This document shows, in pieces, positions 16,066 to 24,668 of a DNA stretch of 64,000 bases. Each line of letters starts with the position of its first letter. Position 1 is the first letter of the stretch. Under the pieces are notes generated by a model. It was not told the DNA's origin and searched no databases. It saw nothing but the letters and a program-made list of their open reading frames with translations. A program made the position numbers and the translations under genes. The stretch is from Flexicrinis sp001567485 (GTDB taxonomy: Bacteria; Chloroflexota; Anaerolineae; Aggregatilineales; Phototrophicaceae). The DNA lies in contig SZPI01000022.1 of assembly GCA_030263635.1 (NCBI GenBank), positions 14,380 to 78,379 on the forward strand, written 5' to 3'.

Positions 16066-17376
16066 GTTAGGCACAAGGACGCGCGTCAGCAGCCACAGAT
16101 CGAGGCCAGCGAACGCGCACAGGGCAGCAGGCAGCAGCACGGGAATCCGCTTCACCACCGGCAGCTGCTGCCGAATGGCGTCCAAGCCCGCGCATACCAG
16201 CGCCGCCAGCGGGATCAGAAGGGGGTAGACATATCGCCCCTGAAACTGCACAAACTGCGTGTTGTAGTAGACGAGCATGAGCAGGGCCAATCCGCCGGTG
16301 ACGCCCATGAGCAGCCACGACCGCGGCGTCGAGTGGCGCAGGGCGCGAAGCGAAGCTGCCCCTATCAGGCCGAGTCCCGCGACCGCGCCGTAGATCACCA
16401 GCGCCCACGTCTGGATCGGCAGTGCCATCCAGCCGAATTGACCAATGAAGCTGGTGATGGCGGTCTCGAACGCCGTCTTGAGATAGGTGTCAGCGCCTAT
16501 CTCAGCAATCAGTTCCGCCGTGCGCAGCTGCCCGACCACCACGCGATCGTGTGCCGCTAAACCGAGGAAGTCCGGGAAGCCATACACCGAAACGTTACGC
16601 AGCCACCACACGCCGCCAATTCCCAGCGCGACGGCCAGATAGACTGAAACGGCAGTCAAACGGCCGCGCATCCCGTGTGGGCTTGGGCGGATGACGACGG
16701 CCAGCAGCGCCACGCCCGCCATCAGGTAGCCAGTTGTTTTGGTCAGCAGTGCAAGCCCCACCAATAGGCCAAGCACCCACGCCGGGAATCGTCCACCCGC
16801 CGCATGAATAAGGCTAGCCCACAGAATCCATCCGACCAGCGCCCATGCCAGCGCATCGTTATTGACCGAGGCGAGGATGTGGACATGCTGCGGGATAAAC
16901 GCGACCAGCGCGGCCGTACCAAGCGCCACCGCTGGTCGGCCGGGCATGGCACAGCCGGCCACCGCGAAAGCGGCCAATACGACGAACAGCCCGATCACGG
17001 CGGACGCGCTGCGCAGCGCGACGAGATTGCCACCGAAGACGTTGTAGACCGGCGTCAGCAGCAGGTAATACAGCGGCGGCTGATGATCCTCAAATTGAAC
17101 AGCGTTGAGACGGGCCAAGAGGTTCGGCGCGAATCGCGCGGCCTTGAGCTGTTCGAGGTACGCCTGATCCCAGTCACCGCCTTCGATCAGCGGATACGCG
17201 CCGGTTTCGGCGAGTTGTCGGATAACGTTGTAATGCGCTGGCTCGTCCGGCGCCTGCCACGGAGGGGTTGCCACGGCGTAGTTCATCGCGACAAAGAGAT
17301 ACAGCGCGAGAATCGCCAGCAGTGACGGCAGCACCCAGCGCGTTGTCCTCACGTGACCGGCGTTGGGGTCTTTCAT
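16054..17376 (-). CDS. Polytopic membrane protein, GT-C/DUF2142-like glycosyltransferase
   Basis: A 440-residue integral membrane protein with about ten to eleven helices. After TM1 comes PPWQAPDEPAHYNVIRQLAE: an acidic D-E pair in the first outer loop, as in DUF2142 and GT39/GT-C lipid-linked sugar transferases. FEDHQPPLYYLLL is the second family-type loop motif. The donor would be a polyprenyl-phosphate sugar, acting on the outer membrane face; the acceptor is unknown. Its ATG overlaps the carA stop (ATGA), so it is translated with carA, although no functional link is obvious. Confidence 0.75.
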   Translation of the reverse strand: MKDPNAGHVRTTRWVLPSLLAILALYLFVAMNYAVATPPWQAPDEPAHYNVIRQLAETGAYPLIEGGDWDQAYLEQLKAARFAPNLLARLNAVQFEDHQPPLYYLLLTPVYNVFGGNLVALRSASAVIGLFVVLAAFAVAGCAMPGRPAVALGTAALVAFIPQHVHILASVNNDALAWALVGWILWASLIHAAGGRFPAWVLGLLVGLALLTKTTGYLMAGVALLAVVIRPSPHGMRGRLTAVSVYLAVALGIGGVWWLRNVSVYGFPDFLGLAAHDRVVVGQLRTAELIAEIGADTYLKTAFETAITSFIGQFGWMALPIQTWALVIYGAVAGLGLIGAASLRALRHSTPRSWLLMGVTGGLALLMLVYYNTQFVQFQGRYVYPLLIPLAALVCAGLDAIRQQLPVVKRIPVLLPAALCAFAGLDLWLLTRVLVPNLTP

Positions 17377-18515
17377 ACCTGTGCGGTCAGGTGATTTGCG
17401 CGTACCGCGTCCACGAATTGATCGAACAGATACAGCGAGTCGTGCGGGCCGGGCGAGCTTTCCGGGTGATACTGCACGCTGAACGCGCCGAGGCCGGTGT
17501 GCCGCAAGCCCTCGACGGTGTTATCGTTGAGATTGACGTGCGTGACCTCCGCGCCGCCTAAGTCGCTGTCCGGCGTGACGGCGAAGCCGTGGTTATGCGC
17601 GCTGATCTCGACGACGTTGGTGAGCAGGTTCTTCACCGGCTGATTGCCGCCGCGATGGCCGAAGCGCATCTTCTCGGTGTGCCCGCCCAGCGCCAGCCCA
17701 AGGATTTGATGACCGAGGCAGATGCCGAACACTGGCACCTTGCCGAGCAGGTTGCGCACGTTGTCGATGGCGTAGCCGACCGCGGCCGGATCACCGGGGC
17801 CGTTGGACAGGAACACGCCCGCCGGCTTCTGCGCAAGCACTTCGCTGGCCGGGGTTTGCGCCGGCACGACCCGCACCCGCAGGCCGCGGTCGGTCAACAT
17901 GCGCAGGATGTTGTGCTTGATGCCGAGGTCATAGGCGACGACCAGCGGGCCGCCGTCCGTATGATTGCGCGGCGCGCCCAAGTACCACGCGTCGTCACTG
18001 GCCCGATTCCAGTTGTACGCCTCGTCGCAGGTGACGTCATCGACCAGATTCGCGCCGCTCATGTCCAAGCTCTGGCGCGCCATCTCGATCAGCGCCTGCG
18101 GATCGTTGGCCGCTTCGCCATGCGCAATCGCCGCGCGCATCACGCCTTTTTCGCGGATGTGCCGCACCAGCGCGCGGGTCGCCACGCCGGACAGGCCGAT
18201 CACGCCCTGTTCGCGCAGGAATCCGTCGAGATCACCGTGGTTGCGCCAGTTCGACACGATCGGGCTGAGCGACCGCACGACAAACCCCGACACCCAACTG
18301 CGCGACGACTCAACGTCTTCTGTATTGATACCGGTATTGCCGACATGCGGCACCGTCATGGTGATAATCTGGCGGTAGTACGACGGGTCGGTCAGGATTT
18401 CTTGATAGCCGGTCATCGACGTGTTGAACACGATCTCGCCGGTCTGCACGCCGCTGGCGCCAAAACCAGCGCCAGCGTAGAGCGTACCATCTTCAAGGGC
18501 AAGCAGTCCCTGCAT
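17373..18515 (-). CDS. carA: Carbamoyl-phosphate synthase small subunit
   Basis: A 380-residue glutaminase subunit supplying ammonia for carbamoyl phosphate (pyrimidine and arginine synthesis). The N-terminal domain starts ALLALEDGTLYAG-like with GEIVFNTSMTGYQEILTDPSY. The class I amidotransferase domain has FLSNGPGDPA, nucleophile Cys266 in GICLGHQILGLALGG, and the His/Glu pair in VQYHPESSPGPHD. Full length. carB is not in the window. Confidence 0.96.
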   Translation of the reverse strand: MQGLLALEDGTLYAGAGFGASGVQTGEIVFNTSMTGYQEILTDPSYYRQIITMTVPHVGNTGINTEDVESSRSWVSGFVVRSLSPIVSNWRNHGDLDGFLREQGVIGLSGVATRALVRHIREKGVMRAAIAHGEAANDPQALIEMARQSLDMSGANLVDDVTCDEAYNWNRASDDAWYLGAPRNHTDGGPLVVAYDLGIKHNILRMLTDRGLRVRVVPAQTPASEVLAQKPAGVFLSNGPGDPAAVGYAIDNVRNLLGKVPVFGICLGHQILGLALGGHTEKMRFGHRGGNQPVKNLLTNVVEISAHNHGFAVTPDSDLGGAEVTHVNLNDNTVEGLRHTGLGAFSVQYHPESSPGPHDSLYLFDQFVDAVRANHLTAQV

Positions 18516-18586
18516 CGGGGAGCCTTCCTCAACAGCTTCAATTGTTAGCGGTCATTCACGACTGCCCCCGGTGCGCGGCCAGATTG

Positions 18587-18615
18587 TTGACTGAACAACG
18601 GCCGGGGATTAGTAT
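18587..18615 (+). promoter_or_regulatory. Promoter of the ABC exporter operon
   Basis: TTGACT (18587-18592), 17-base spacer, TAGTAT (18610-18615), about 30 bases before ATG 18646, in the divergent spacer with carA. Confidence 0.55.
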
Positions 18616-18645
18616 GCACGGCAAAGTATACCAAGAGACACGGCC

Positions 18646-19569
18646 ATGATTCAGGTCGAAAACCTGTGCCGGCGCTACGGCCCGCATACGGCGTTGGATG
18701 GCATCAGCTTCGAAGCGGCCCCCGGTGAAGTCGTCGGGCTGTTGGGGCCGAACGGCGCAGGCAAGACCACAACCATGCGCATCCTGACCGGCTACATGCC
18801 GCCGACATCGGGCCGCGCGGTGGTCGCCGGGTTCGACGTGCAGACTCAATCCATGCAAGCGCGCGCGGCGGTCGGGTATCTGCCGGAACGCGTGCCGCTG
18901 TACCCCGACATGACAGTCGCCGGCTACGTGACGTTCTGGGCGCAGATGCGCGGCATCCGCAAGGCTCGAACGGCCGCCCAGCAGGCGCTTGAACAGGTCG
19001 ATCTTTGGGATCGGCGTCGGTCACTGGTGCGCAGTCTCTCCAAAGGTATGCGCCAGCGGTTAGGCTTGGCGCAGGCGCTCGTCCACGCCCCCAGCGTCGT
19101 CATCCTCGACGAGCCGACCATCGGCATCGATCCACAGCAGGTGATCGACGTGCGCCAAGCGGTGCGCGGGTTGGGCGTTAAGCACACCGTCCTGTTCAGC
19201 ACGCACATCCTGACCGAGGCCGAACAGGTCTGCGACCGGGTCATTATTTTGAATCAAGGCCGGATCGTGGCGCACGGCACGCCGTCTGAACTGCGCGCCA
19301 CGCTGTACGCCGGCGACCGGCTGTACGTTCAGGTCAGCAAGCTCAACCCTGAGGCGGCGCTCAAGGCGCTGAAAAGCGCGACCGGCGTCGCCCGCGTCGA
19401 ACCCAGTGACGGCGGCTACCTCGTCTATGGACAGCCCAATATCGACGCCCGGCCGCACGTCGCAGGTAAGATCGCGTCGGCCGGCGGGTTGATCGTCGAA
19501 CTGCGGCCGATTGCGCTCACGCTGGAGGACATCTTCCTGAACCTCGTCACGAAAGCAGGCCCGCGATGA
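18646..19569 (+). CDS. ABC transporter ATP-binding protein (GldA/CcmA type)
   Basis: A 307-residue ABC ATPase. Walker A is GPNGAGKTT at residues 34-42, signature LSKGMRQRLGLAQAL, Walker B VVILDEPTIGID, and the switch His in FSTHIL. The C-terminal ~90 residues form the extra domain of the ABC-2/gliding-type ATPases. It is the first of three overlapping genes with an ABC-2 permease and a GldG-like protein, a set resembling gldA-gldF-gldG. The substrate is unknown; gliding is not implied. Confidence 0.92.
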   Translation: MIQVENLCRRYGPHTALDGISFEAAPGEVVGLLGPNGAGKTTTMRILTGYMPPTSGRAVVAGFDVQTQSMQARAAVGYLPERVPLYPDMTVAGYVTFWAQMRGIRKARTAAQQALEQVDLWDRRRSLVRSLSKGMRQRLGLAQALVHAPSVVILDEPTIGIDPQQVIDVRQAVRGLGVKHTVLFSTHILTEAEQVCDRVIILNQGRIVAHGTPSELRATLYAGDRLYVQVSKLNPEAALKALKSATGVARVEPSDGGYLVYGQPNIDARPHVAGKIASAGGLIVELRPIALTLEDIFLNLVTKAGPR

Positions 19570-20291
19570 TCGGCGTCGGCACCGTGTTTCGCCGCGAGCT
19601 GGCGGCTTACTTCACCTCGCCCATCGCCTACTTGATCGGCGCGGCGTTCCTGCTCGTCACCGCGCTGGTGTTCAACAGCAACCTCACGCTGGCGCTCACT
19701 CAAGAGCCGGTTAACCCGGCCATCGTGCCGAACGCACTGTCATTCTTCCTGATCTTCTTCGGCCCGGTGCTGACGATGCGCCTGCTGGCGGAAGAAGCAC
19801 GCGAGGGCACGCTCGAACTACTGCTGACGACGCCCGTCACCGAGGTCGCTATCGTGCTGGGCAAGTTCCTCAGTGCGTGGGTGTTCTACAGCTTGCTGCT
19901 GGCCGCCACGCTGGTGTATCAGATCATCCTGTCGAACGTCACACAGCCAGAGACCGGGCAGGCCATCGCGGCTTATATCGGGATTTGGCTGTACGGCGGC
20001 GCGGCGCTGGCGGTCGGCCTGTTGTGCTCCGCGCTCACCGAAAGCCAAGTCGTCGCGGCGTTCTTGAGCGTCGCCGTGCTGCTGCTGCTCTATCTGGGCG
20101 AATTGGCCGGCCAGATCGTCGCCAGCATCGACATGGCGAACCTGCTGCGCCGGCTGTCGATGCCCGGCCACTACATCGGTTCGTTCGCGTCGGGGCTGGT
20201 GCGTTTCGAGGACATCATCTACTACGCCGGCGTGATCGCGATTGCGCTGTTTCTCACGCTGCGGTTGGTCGAGCTGCGGAGGCTTCGTTGA
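19566..20291 (+). CDS. ABC-2 type permease (GldF-like)
   Basis: A 241-residue membrane permease with six hydrophobic segments. The N-terminus VGTVFRRELAAYFTSPIAYLIGAAFLL is the GldF/NosY-like pattern, and LLAEEAREGTLELLLTTPVTEVAIVLGKFLSAW is the ABC-2 coupling motif region. The ATG overlaps the ATPase stop (ATGA) and its own stop shares a base with the next ATG, so the three genes are translationally coupled. Confidence 0.9.
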   Translation: MIGVGTVFRRELAAYFTSPIAYLIGAAFLLVTALVFNSNLTLALTQEPVNPAIVPNALSFFLIFFGPVLTMRLLAEEAREGTLELLLTTPVTEVAIVLGKFLSAWVFYSLLLAATLVYQIILSNVTQPETGQAIAAYIGIWLYGGAALAVGLLCSALTESQVVAAFLSVAVLLLLYLGELAGQIVASIDMANLLRRLSMPGHYIGSFASGLVRFEDIIYYAGVIAIALFLTLRLVELRRLR

Positions 20292-21670
20292 TGGTCGCGG
20301 TGCTGCGCAGCAGGGCGTTTCGCCATATCCTCACGACCGTCGTGTTGGCCGCGATCCTCGTACTCGTGGTCAGCTTTCTATATGCCCGCACCGAGCAGGC
20401 TGCGCTCACGCTCGACATGACCGAGAGCCGGCAGTTTTCGCTGACGCCGGAGACGCTGCGCATCCTTGAACGGGTGGATCGTCCGATTCAAATCACCGGC
20501 TTCTACTCGTCCGCGGCGCTCCGATTCCGCGAGCTGGACGACATGATCGTGCGGCTGTACGTCGATCAGACCGGCGGGCTGATCCGCAGCGTGTACTACA
20601 ACCCGGACGACAACCCGGCGCTGGCGACTCAATTCAACCTGACCTACGACGGCGAGTTGTTCGTCTCTTACTTGACCGACGACGGCCAAATCGACTTCAG
20701 CACGATCGTGCGGGTCGTGGCCGAGAACAATCAGGAGCGCAACATCACCAGCGCGCTCGTGCGTCTGCTCGACATCAACCGGTTCACCGTGGCGTACGAC
20801 ACAACCTACAGCGACATCAACCCGTTCGACACGACAGCGCGCGGGTTCACCGGGATTTTCAACGGCCTCGGCGCGAACGGCATCCTGACGACCTCGCTGG
20901 ATCTGGCCGGCTTGGCGGCGCGCGGAGCAGATGTGCCGGAGGACATCGACACGATCCTGCTGGCCCGCATGCGGCAGCAGCTTCCGCCGGACGCGATTGC
21001 GGTGCTGGCGCGCTTCCTTGAACGCGGCGGGTCGCTCTTGATCTTGACCGACGCCGATTTCACCACTGCGCCGTTCTTGGCCGAGGACAGCCTGTTCAAT
21101 GCGTTCTTGTGGCAGAACTTCGGAATCCGGATGCTGGACGGCATCGCCATCGACACGCTCTCCAACGCCCCCAACGACACCTCAACACGGGCGATGTTCC
21201 GGGTGGCGCGCGCGGTGCAGATCGACGATTCGCCGCCGGTCTCCAACGGCATGATTATTGCGACCAGCGAACTCAGCTACGCCGAGACCGACTTCGCCAG
21301 CGTCCTGAACGCCAATCAGTACGAGTTCAGCATCGAGGACGACATCGCCGGGCCGGTCAACCTCGCGGCGTGGGCCTTCGATGAGACGACGGGGGCGCGT
21401 GTCGTGCTGATCGGCGATACCGACTGGGCAACCAACGGTCTGGTAAGCAACCCGGTGGGTAACAGCATCTTGTTTACAGATGCAATCCGCTGGCTGACAG
21501 GCTTCGGCGAGGAACTGGTGTTCGCGCCAGAAGGACGCGCGACGAACCTGCCCACGGTATTTCTCAGCACACAGCAGCTTGACCAGATCGCGCTGCTCAC
21601 GGTCGTGGTGATGCCGGCCGGCCTGCTGTTGATCGGCTTGGCGGTATGGTGGATTCGGCGGCGCGCCTGA
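20291..21670 (+). CDS. GldG-like ABC-associated membrane protein
   Basis: A 459-residue protein with one N-terminal membrane helix (residues ~12-30), a large extracytoplasmic region, and a C-terminal helix followed by RRRA. TESRQFSLTPETLRILERVDRPIQITGFYS is the typical opening of the GldG/ABC-type auxiliary family (intraflagellar-transport-like domain). The mid region has a Rossmann-like segment RFLERGGSLLILTDADF and GDTDWATN. The frame is open further upstream, but ATG 20291 overlaps the permease stop and precedes the helix. It probably completes the ABC complex at the membrane; the role is unknown. Confidence 0.85.
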   Translation: MVAVLRSRAFRHILTTVVLAAILVLVVSFLYARTEQAALTLDMTESRQFSLTPETLRILERVDRPIQITGFYSSAALRFRELDDMIVRLYVDQTGGLIRSVYYNPDDNPALATQFNLTYDGELFVSYLTDDGQIDFSTIVRVVAENNQERNITSALVRLLDINRFTVAYDTTYSDINPFDTTARGFTGIFNGLGANGILTTSLDLAGLAARGADVPEDIDTILLARMRQQLPPDAIAVLARFLERGGSLLILTDADFTTAPFLAEDSLFNAFLWQNFGIRMLDGIAIDTLSNAPNDTSTRAMFRVARAVQIDDSPPVSNGMIIATSELSYAETDFASVLNANQYEFSIEDDIAGPVNLAAWAFDETTGARVVLIGDTDWATNGLVSNPVGNSILFTDAIRWLTGFGEELVFAPEGRATNLPTVFLSTQQLDQIALLTVVVMPAGLLLIGLAVWWIRRRA

Positions 21671-21736
21671 CCGACGATTGCCATGCGGATCACTGAGAGC
21701 CGTATGAGACTTAATTCTCCGGCCGATGTGGTTTGC

Positions 21737-21765
21737 TTGACAAGATTTTGGCATCGGGATACTTT
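21737..21765 (+). promoter_or_regulatory. Promoter of the primary sigma factor gene
   Basis: Perfect TTGACA (21737-21742), 17-base spacer, TACTTT (21760-21765). Transcription would start near 21773 and give a leader of about 145 bases before ATG 21919. Confidence 0.6.
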
Positions 21766-21789
21766 ATAGGGGGTAACATACGACGGTTT

Positions 21790-21860
21790 AATCCTCGTCA
21801 ACCGGCGAGGATTGTTTGGCTAACGACCTGGGAAGGTGTACGTGCCGTCGGTACCTTCCC
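21790..21860 (+). other. Two-hairpin structure in the sigma factor mRNA leader
   Basis: Hairpin 1: AATCCTCG (21790-21797) pairs with CGAGGATT (21806-21813) around an eight-base loop, followed by GTTTGG. Hairpin 2: GGGAAGGT (21830-21837) pairs with ACCTTCCC (21853-21860). Neither is followed by a good U tract. Function unknown; leader stability or translational control are possible. Confidence 0.5.
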
Positions 21861-21918
21861 CAAGCACACACGAGGGTCAGCGCCTTGCCTGCCAACGCTC
21901 GCAAGGCTTTATGCGCGT

Positions 21919-23175
21919 ATGACTATGGCTATGGCAGCAATCGCACAGATCACACCATTCGACGACATCCGCACTCAGCTTGTGGAAAAAGCCAAGCGCG
22001 AGGGTGGCATCACGCATGATGACATCCTTGCCGTCATGCCCAACGCCGAGAATGACATCGCGCTTCTCGACGACCTGATGAACAGCCTCATGGAGGAGGG
22101 TGTGGAGATCGGCCAGCGCGTGCCATCCTCGAGCGACCTGTACGCCGAGCTTGACGCCGACATGGACGGCCTCGACATGGAGATCGCCGCGGAAGGCGGC
22201 AACCCGTACAACTGGGCGACGGAGTTGATCGACGACGCTGGCTATCAGCAGGCGCTCGATACCGACGACGTGGTCGGCCTGTACCTGAAGGAAGCCGGGC
22301 GTGTCCCCCTGCTCACCGCCGAGCAGGAAGTTGAGCTTGCCAAGCGCATGGAGCGCGGCGTGCTGGCTCAGAAGAAGCTGGAAGAGATGGGCGACCGCCT
22401 ATCTCCCGACGACATCTACACGCTCAAGGACTACGTCCTCGATGCCGAGGCCGCGCAGGAGCACCTTGTGCGCGCTAACGCGCGTCTGGTCATCAGCGTC
22501 GCCAAGAAGTACATCGGGCGCGGTGTGCATTTCCTCGACTTGATTCAGGAAGGCAACATCGGCCTGATCCGCGCGACCAACAAGTTCGAGTACCGCCGCG
22601 GGCATAAGTTCAGCACGTATGCGACGTGGTGGATCCGGCAGGCGGTCAGTCGTGCCGTGGCCGATCAGGGCCGCACGATTCGCGTGCCGGTGCACATGGG
22701 CGACCAGCTCAACCGCATGCGCCGCGTGCAGCTCCAGCTCTTGCAGGACTTGGGCCGCGAGCCGTCGATCGAGGAGCTTGCAATCGGCATGGAGACCACG
22801 CCGGACAAGGTCGAGCATCTCATGGAGATCAGCCGCCGTCCGGTGAGCCTTGAGACGCCGATCGACGAGGACGGCGACAGCACCTTCGGCGATTTCGTGG
22901 AGGACACCAGCACGCCGGCCCCGGCCGACGAGGTGGCGACTCACCTGCTGCACGAGCAGCTTCAGGGCGCGCTCAACCGCCTGCCCAGCCGCGAGGCGCA
23001 GATTCTGCGCTTGCGCTACGGGTTGGAGGATGGCCGGGTTTACACGCTCGAAGAGGTCGGCCAGACCATCGGCGTCACCCGCGAGCGCGTGCGCCAGCTT
23101 GAGGCGCAAGCCTTGAACCGCCTGCGCCAGTCGAGCGCGCACATCATCCTGCGCGACTACCTGTACGGGGAGTAG
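21919..23175 (+). CDS. rpoD: RNA polymerase primary sigma factor (RpoD/SigA)
   Basis: A ~418-residue group 1 sigma70. Region 1.1-like N-terminus (ITPFDDIRTQLVEKAKREGGITHDDIL), region 1.2 DVVGLYLKEAGRVPLLTAEQEVELAKRME, region 2 LVRANARLVISVAKKYIGRGVHFLDLIQEGNIGLIRA, 2.3-2.4 FSTYATWWIRQAVSRA, region 3 PVHMGDQLNR, and 4.2 HTH LEEVGQTIGVTRERVRQLEAQAL are all in order. ATG codons at 21919, 21925 and 21931 are all possible starts; the open frame further upstream is leader RNA. Housekeeping transcription initiation; its own TTGACA-type promoter is autorecognisable. Confidence 0.95.
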   Translation: MTMAMAAIAQITPFDDIRTQLVEKAKREGGITHDDILAVMPNAENDIALLDDLMNSLMEEGVEIGQRVPSSSDLYAELDADMDGLDMEIAAEGGNPYNWATELIDDAGYQQALDTDDVVGLYLKEAGRVPLLTAEQEVELAKRMERGVLAQKKLEEMGDRLSPDDIYTLKDYVLDAEAAQEHLVRANARLVISVAKKYIGRGVHFLDLIQEGNIGLIRATNKFEYRRGHKFSTYATWWIRQAVSRAVADQGRTIRVPVHMGDQLNRMRRVQLQLLQDLGREPSIEELAIGMETTPDKVEHLMEISRRPVSLETPIDEDGDSTFGDFVEDTSTPAPADEVATHLLHEQLQGALNRLPSREAQILRLRYGLEDGRVYTLEEVGQTIGVTRERVRQLEAQALNRLRQSSAHIILRDYLYGE

Positions 23176-23181
23176 ACCCCT

Positions 23182-23964
23182 GTGCAAGCGAAGGCAGCAC
23201 GCGGCCCGATCTTCCTACCGCTGCTGGTAGCAGCGCTCGGCGTTGCCCTTCTGCTTGAGAACTTTCTGCTGCTCGGAGACTTCCGGATCAGCGCCCTTCT
23301 GCCCCTAGTGCTCGTCGCGCTGGGGGCTTGGATTCTCATTCGCGGCGATCTCGGCACACGCACCGCGCGCACCTTCGGCATCACGCGCGGCAGTGTGCAA
23401 AGCGGCACGCTTGAGATCAGCGCTGGCGAAGTCGACGTCATCATCGGCGGGGGCGCGCGGGATGGCCGCTTGGTCGAGGGCCAGTTTGCCCGCAGCAGCC
23501 GCCCCTCGCTCGACGTCGAAGCTACCCACGCTCATTTGCAATTCTTGCGCAGCCGGACTCCGTGGCTGTCGTTCGCGGATTGGCAGATGCGCCTCGCGGA
23601 TGACCTGCCGTGGGACGTACTGATCTCGACCTCCATCGGCCAGATCAACGCTGACCTCGGCGGGCTGATCGTGCAGGGCGTCACGCTGGCGAGTGGCGTC
23701 GGGGACATCCGCCTCGTCTCGCCCTCGGAGGCGTTCGACCCGGTGCGGGTGCGCTCTGCCGCCGGAGATATTCACGTCATCGTACCGGAAGGACAGGCTG
23801 CCCGCGTCCACGTCAAGCCGACCCGCCTGTTCCGCGTGCGGGTTAACGAGACGCGCTATCGGGTGCTCGAACCCGGCATCTACGAGGCCATCAAAGCCAA
23901 CGACGAATCGCCCCGCGTGGATATCTATCTGCGCGGCACGTTCGGCGACGCTTATTTGTCATGA
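23182..23964 (+). CDS. LiaF-like membrane protein with adhesin/toastrack domain
   Basis: A 260-residue protein, GTG start six bases after the rpoD stop. Two hydrophobic helices (residues ~8-28 and ~36-54) in the LiaF-TM arrangement (PLLVAALGVALLLENF, LPLVLVALGAWILIRG) are followed by a beta-rich region with repeated G-D-I/V strands (SAGEVDVIIGGG, GVGDIRLVSPS, AAGDIHVIVPEG) like the LiaF C-terminal toastrack fold. Members of this family modulate cell-envelope stress signalling in Firmicutes; here no LiaRS pair is adjacent. Coupled by ATGA to the next gene. Confidence 0.72.
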   Translation: MQAKAARGPIFLPLLVAALGVALLLENFLLLGDFRISALLPLVLVALGAWILIRGDLGTRTARTFGITRGSVQSGTLEISAGEVDVIIGGGARDGRLVEGQFARSSRPSLDVEATHAHLQFLRSRTPWLSFADWQMRLADDLPWDVLISTSIGQINADLGGLIVQGVTLASGVGDIRLVSPSEAFDPVRVRSAAGDIHVIVPEGQAARVHVKPTRLFRVRVNETRYRVLEPGIYEAIKANDESPRVDIYLRGTFGDAYLS

Positions 23965-24635
23965 CGGTCGAGATCACGTTTCATCCGGGCACGTACGCGG
24001 ACATCGAGACGTGCCTGACTATGGATCACACCTGCGAGACAGACCGCGTCTGGCAGATGACCTTGCCCCATGACGACCCGAGCGTCTACGGCGTGACATT
24101 CAAGCAGGAGTTCCTGCCGCGCCCGGTGGAGCTGACTCATCATGTCGCACGCCACCGCCTATACGACAACCCCGACGCGGGGCGGCTGTGGGTCGTCGCG
24201 CGTAAGTACGAACCGGAGCCTGAAGCGTTGGCCGGCCAAGCGTCGAACGCCGCGCCGGGCGAATTTGAAGGTGATCCCGACACCTCCGGATTGACGATGC
24301 CGCCGCCTCCGCCGCTGCGCCCGCCCGGAATCGGGTACGTGGTCGCACGGTACGACGATTCACAGGAGATCGTGTGGATCGACGACCTCGCCGTGACGCC
24401 GGCCCTGCGCCGCAAACGGGTGGCGACGCGGCTCGTCGATGGGGTGCGGCAGTGGGCGCGTGAGCAGGGCGCGCATCATCTGATGGTGGCCCTGCCGACC
24501 AAACACGTCCCGATGATCCAGCTCGTCACTGCGCAGGGCCTGCGGTTCTGCGGATACAGCGATCACTACTTTCCCAATCACGACATCGCCGTATTTTTCG
24601 GACTAAGGCTGGCCCGTCGCGGACGTGTAGAATAA
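23961..24635 (+). CDS. GNAT family N-acetyltransferase
   Basis: A 224-residue GNAT protein. The acetyl-CoA binding stretch IDDLAVTPALRRKRVATRLVDGVRQWAREQGA lies at residues ~137-168 and is preceded by a long proline-rich insert (residues ~95-118, PPPPPLRPP) that is unusual for the family. The ATG overlaps the preceding stop. Substrate unknown. Confidence 0.8.
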   Translation: MTVEITFHPGTYADIETCLTMDHTCETDRVWQMTLPHDDPSVYGVTFKQEFLPRPVELTHHVARHRLYDNPDAGRLWVVARKYEPEPEALAGQASNAAPGEFEGDPDTSGLTMPPPPPLRPPGIGYVVARYDDSQEIVWIDDLAVTPALRRKRVATRLVDGVRQWAREQGAHHLMVALPTKHVPMIQLVTAQGLRFCGYSDHYFPNHDIAVFFGLRLARRGRVE

Positions 24636-24668
24636 AGCGACGTATCGGGCGACGGAAAGCAGTCCGCT

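Noticed and set aside
17589..18548. 319-residue plus-strand ORF opposite carA
   Set aside because: Antisense shadow of carA without motifs.
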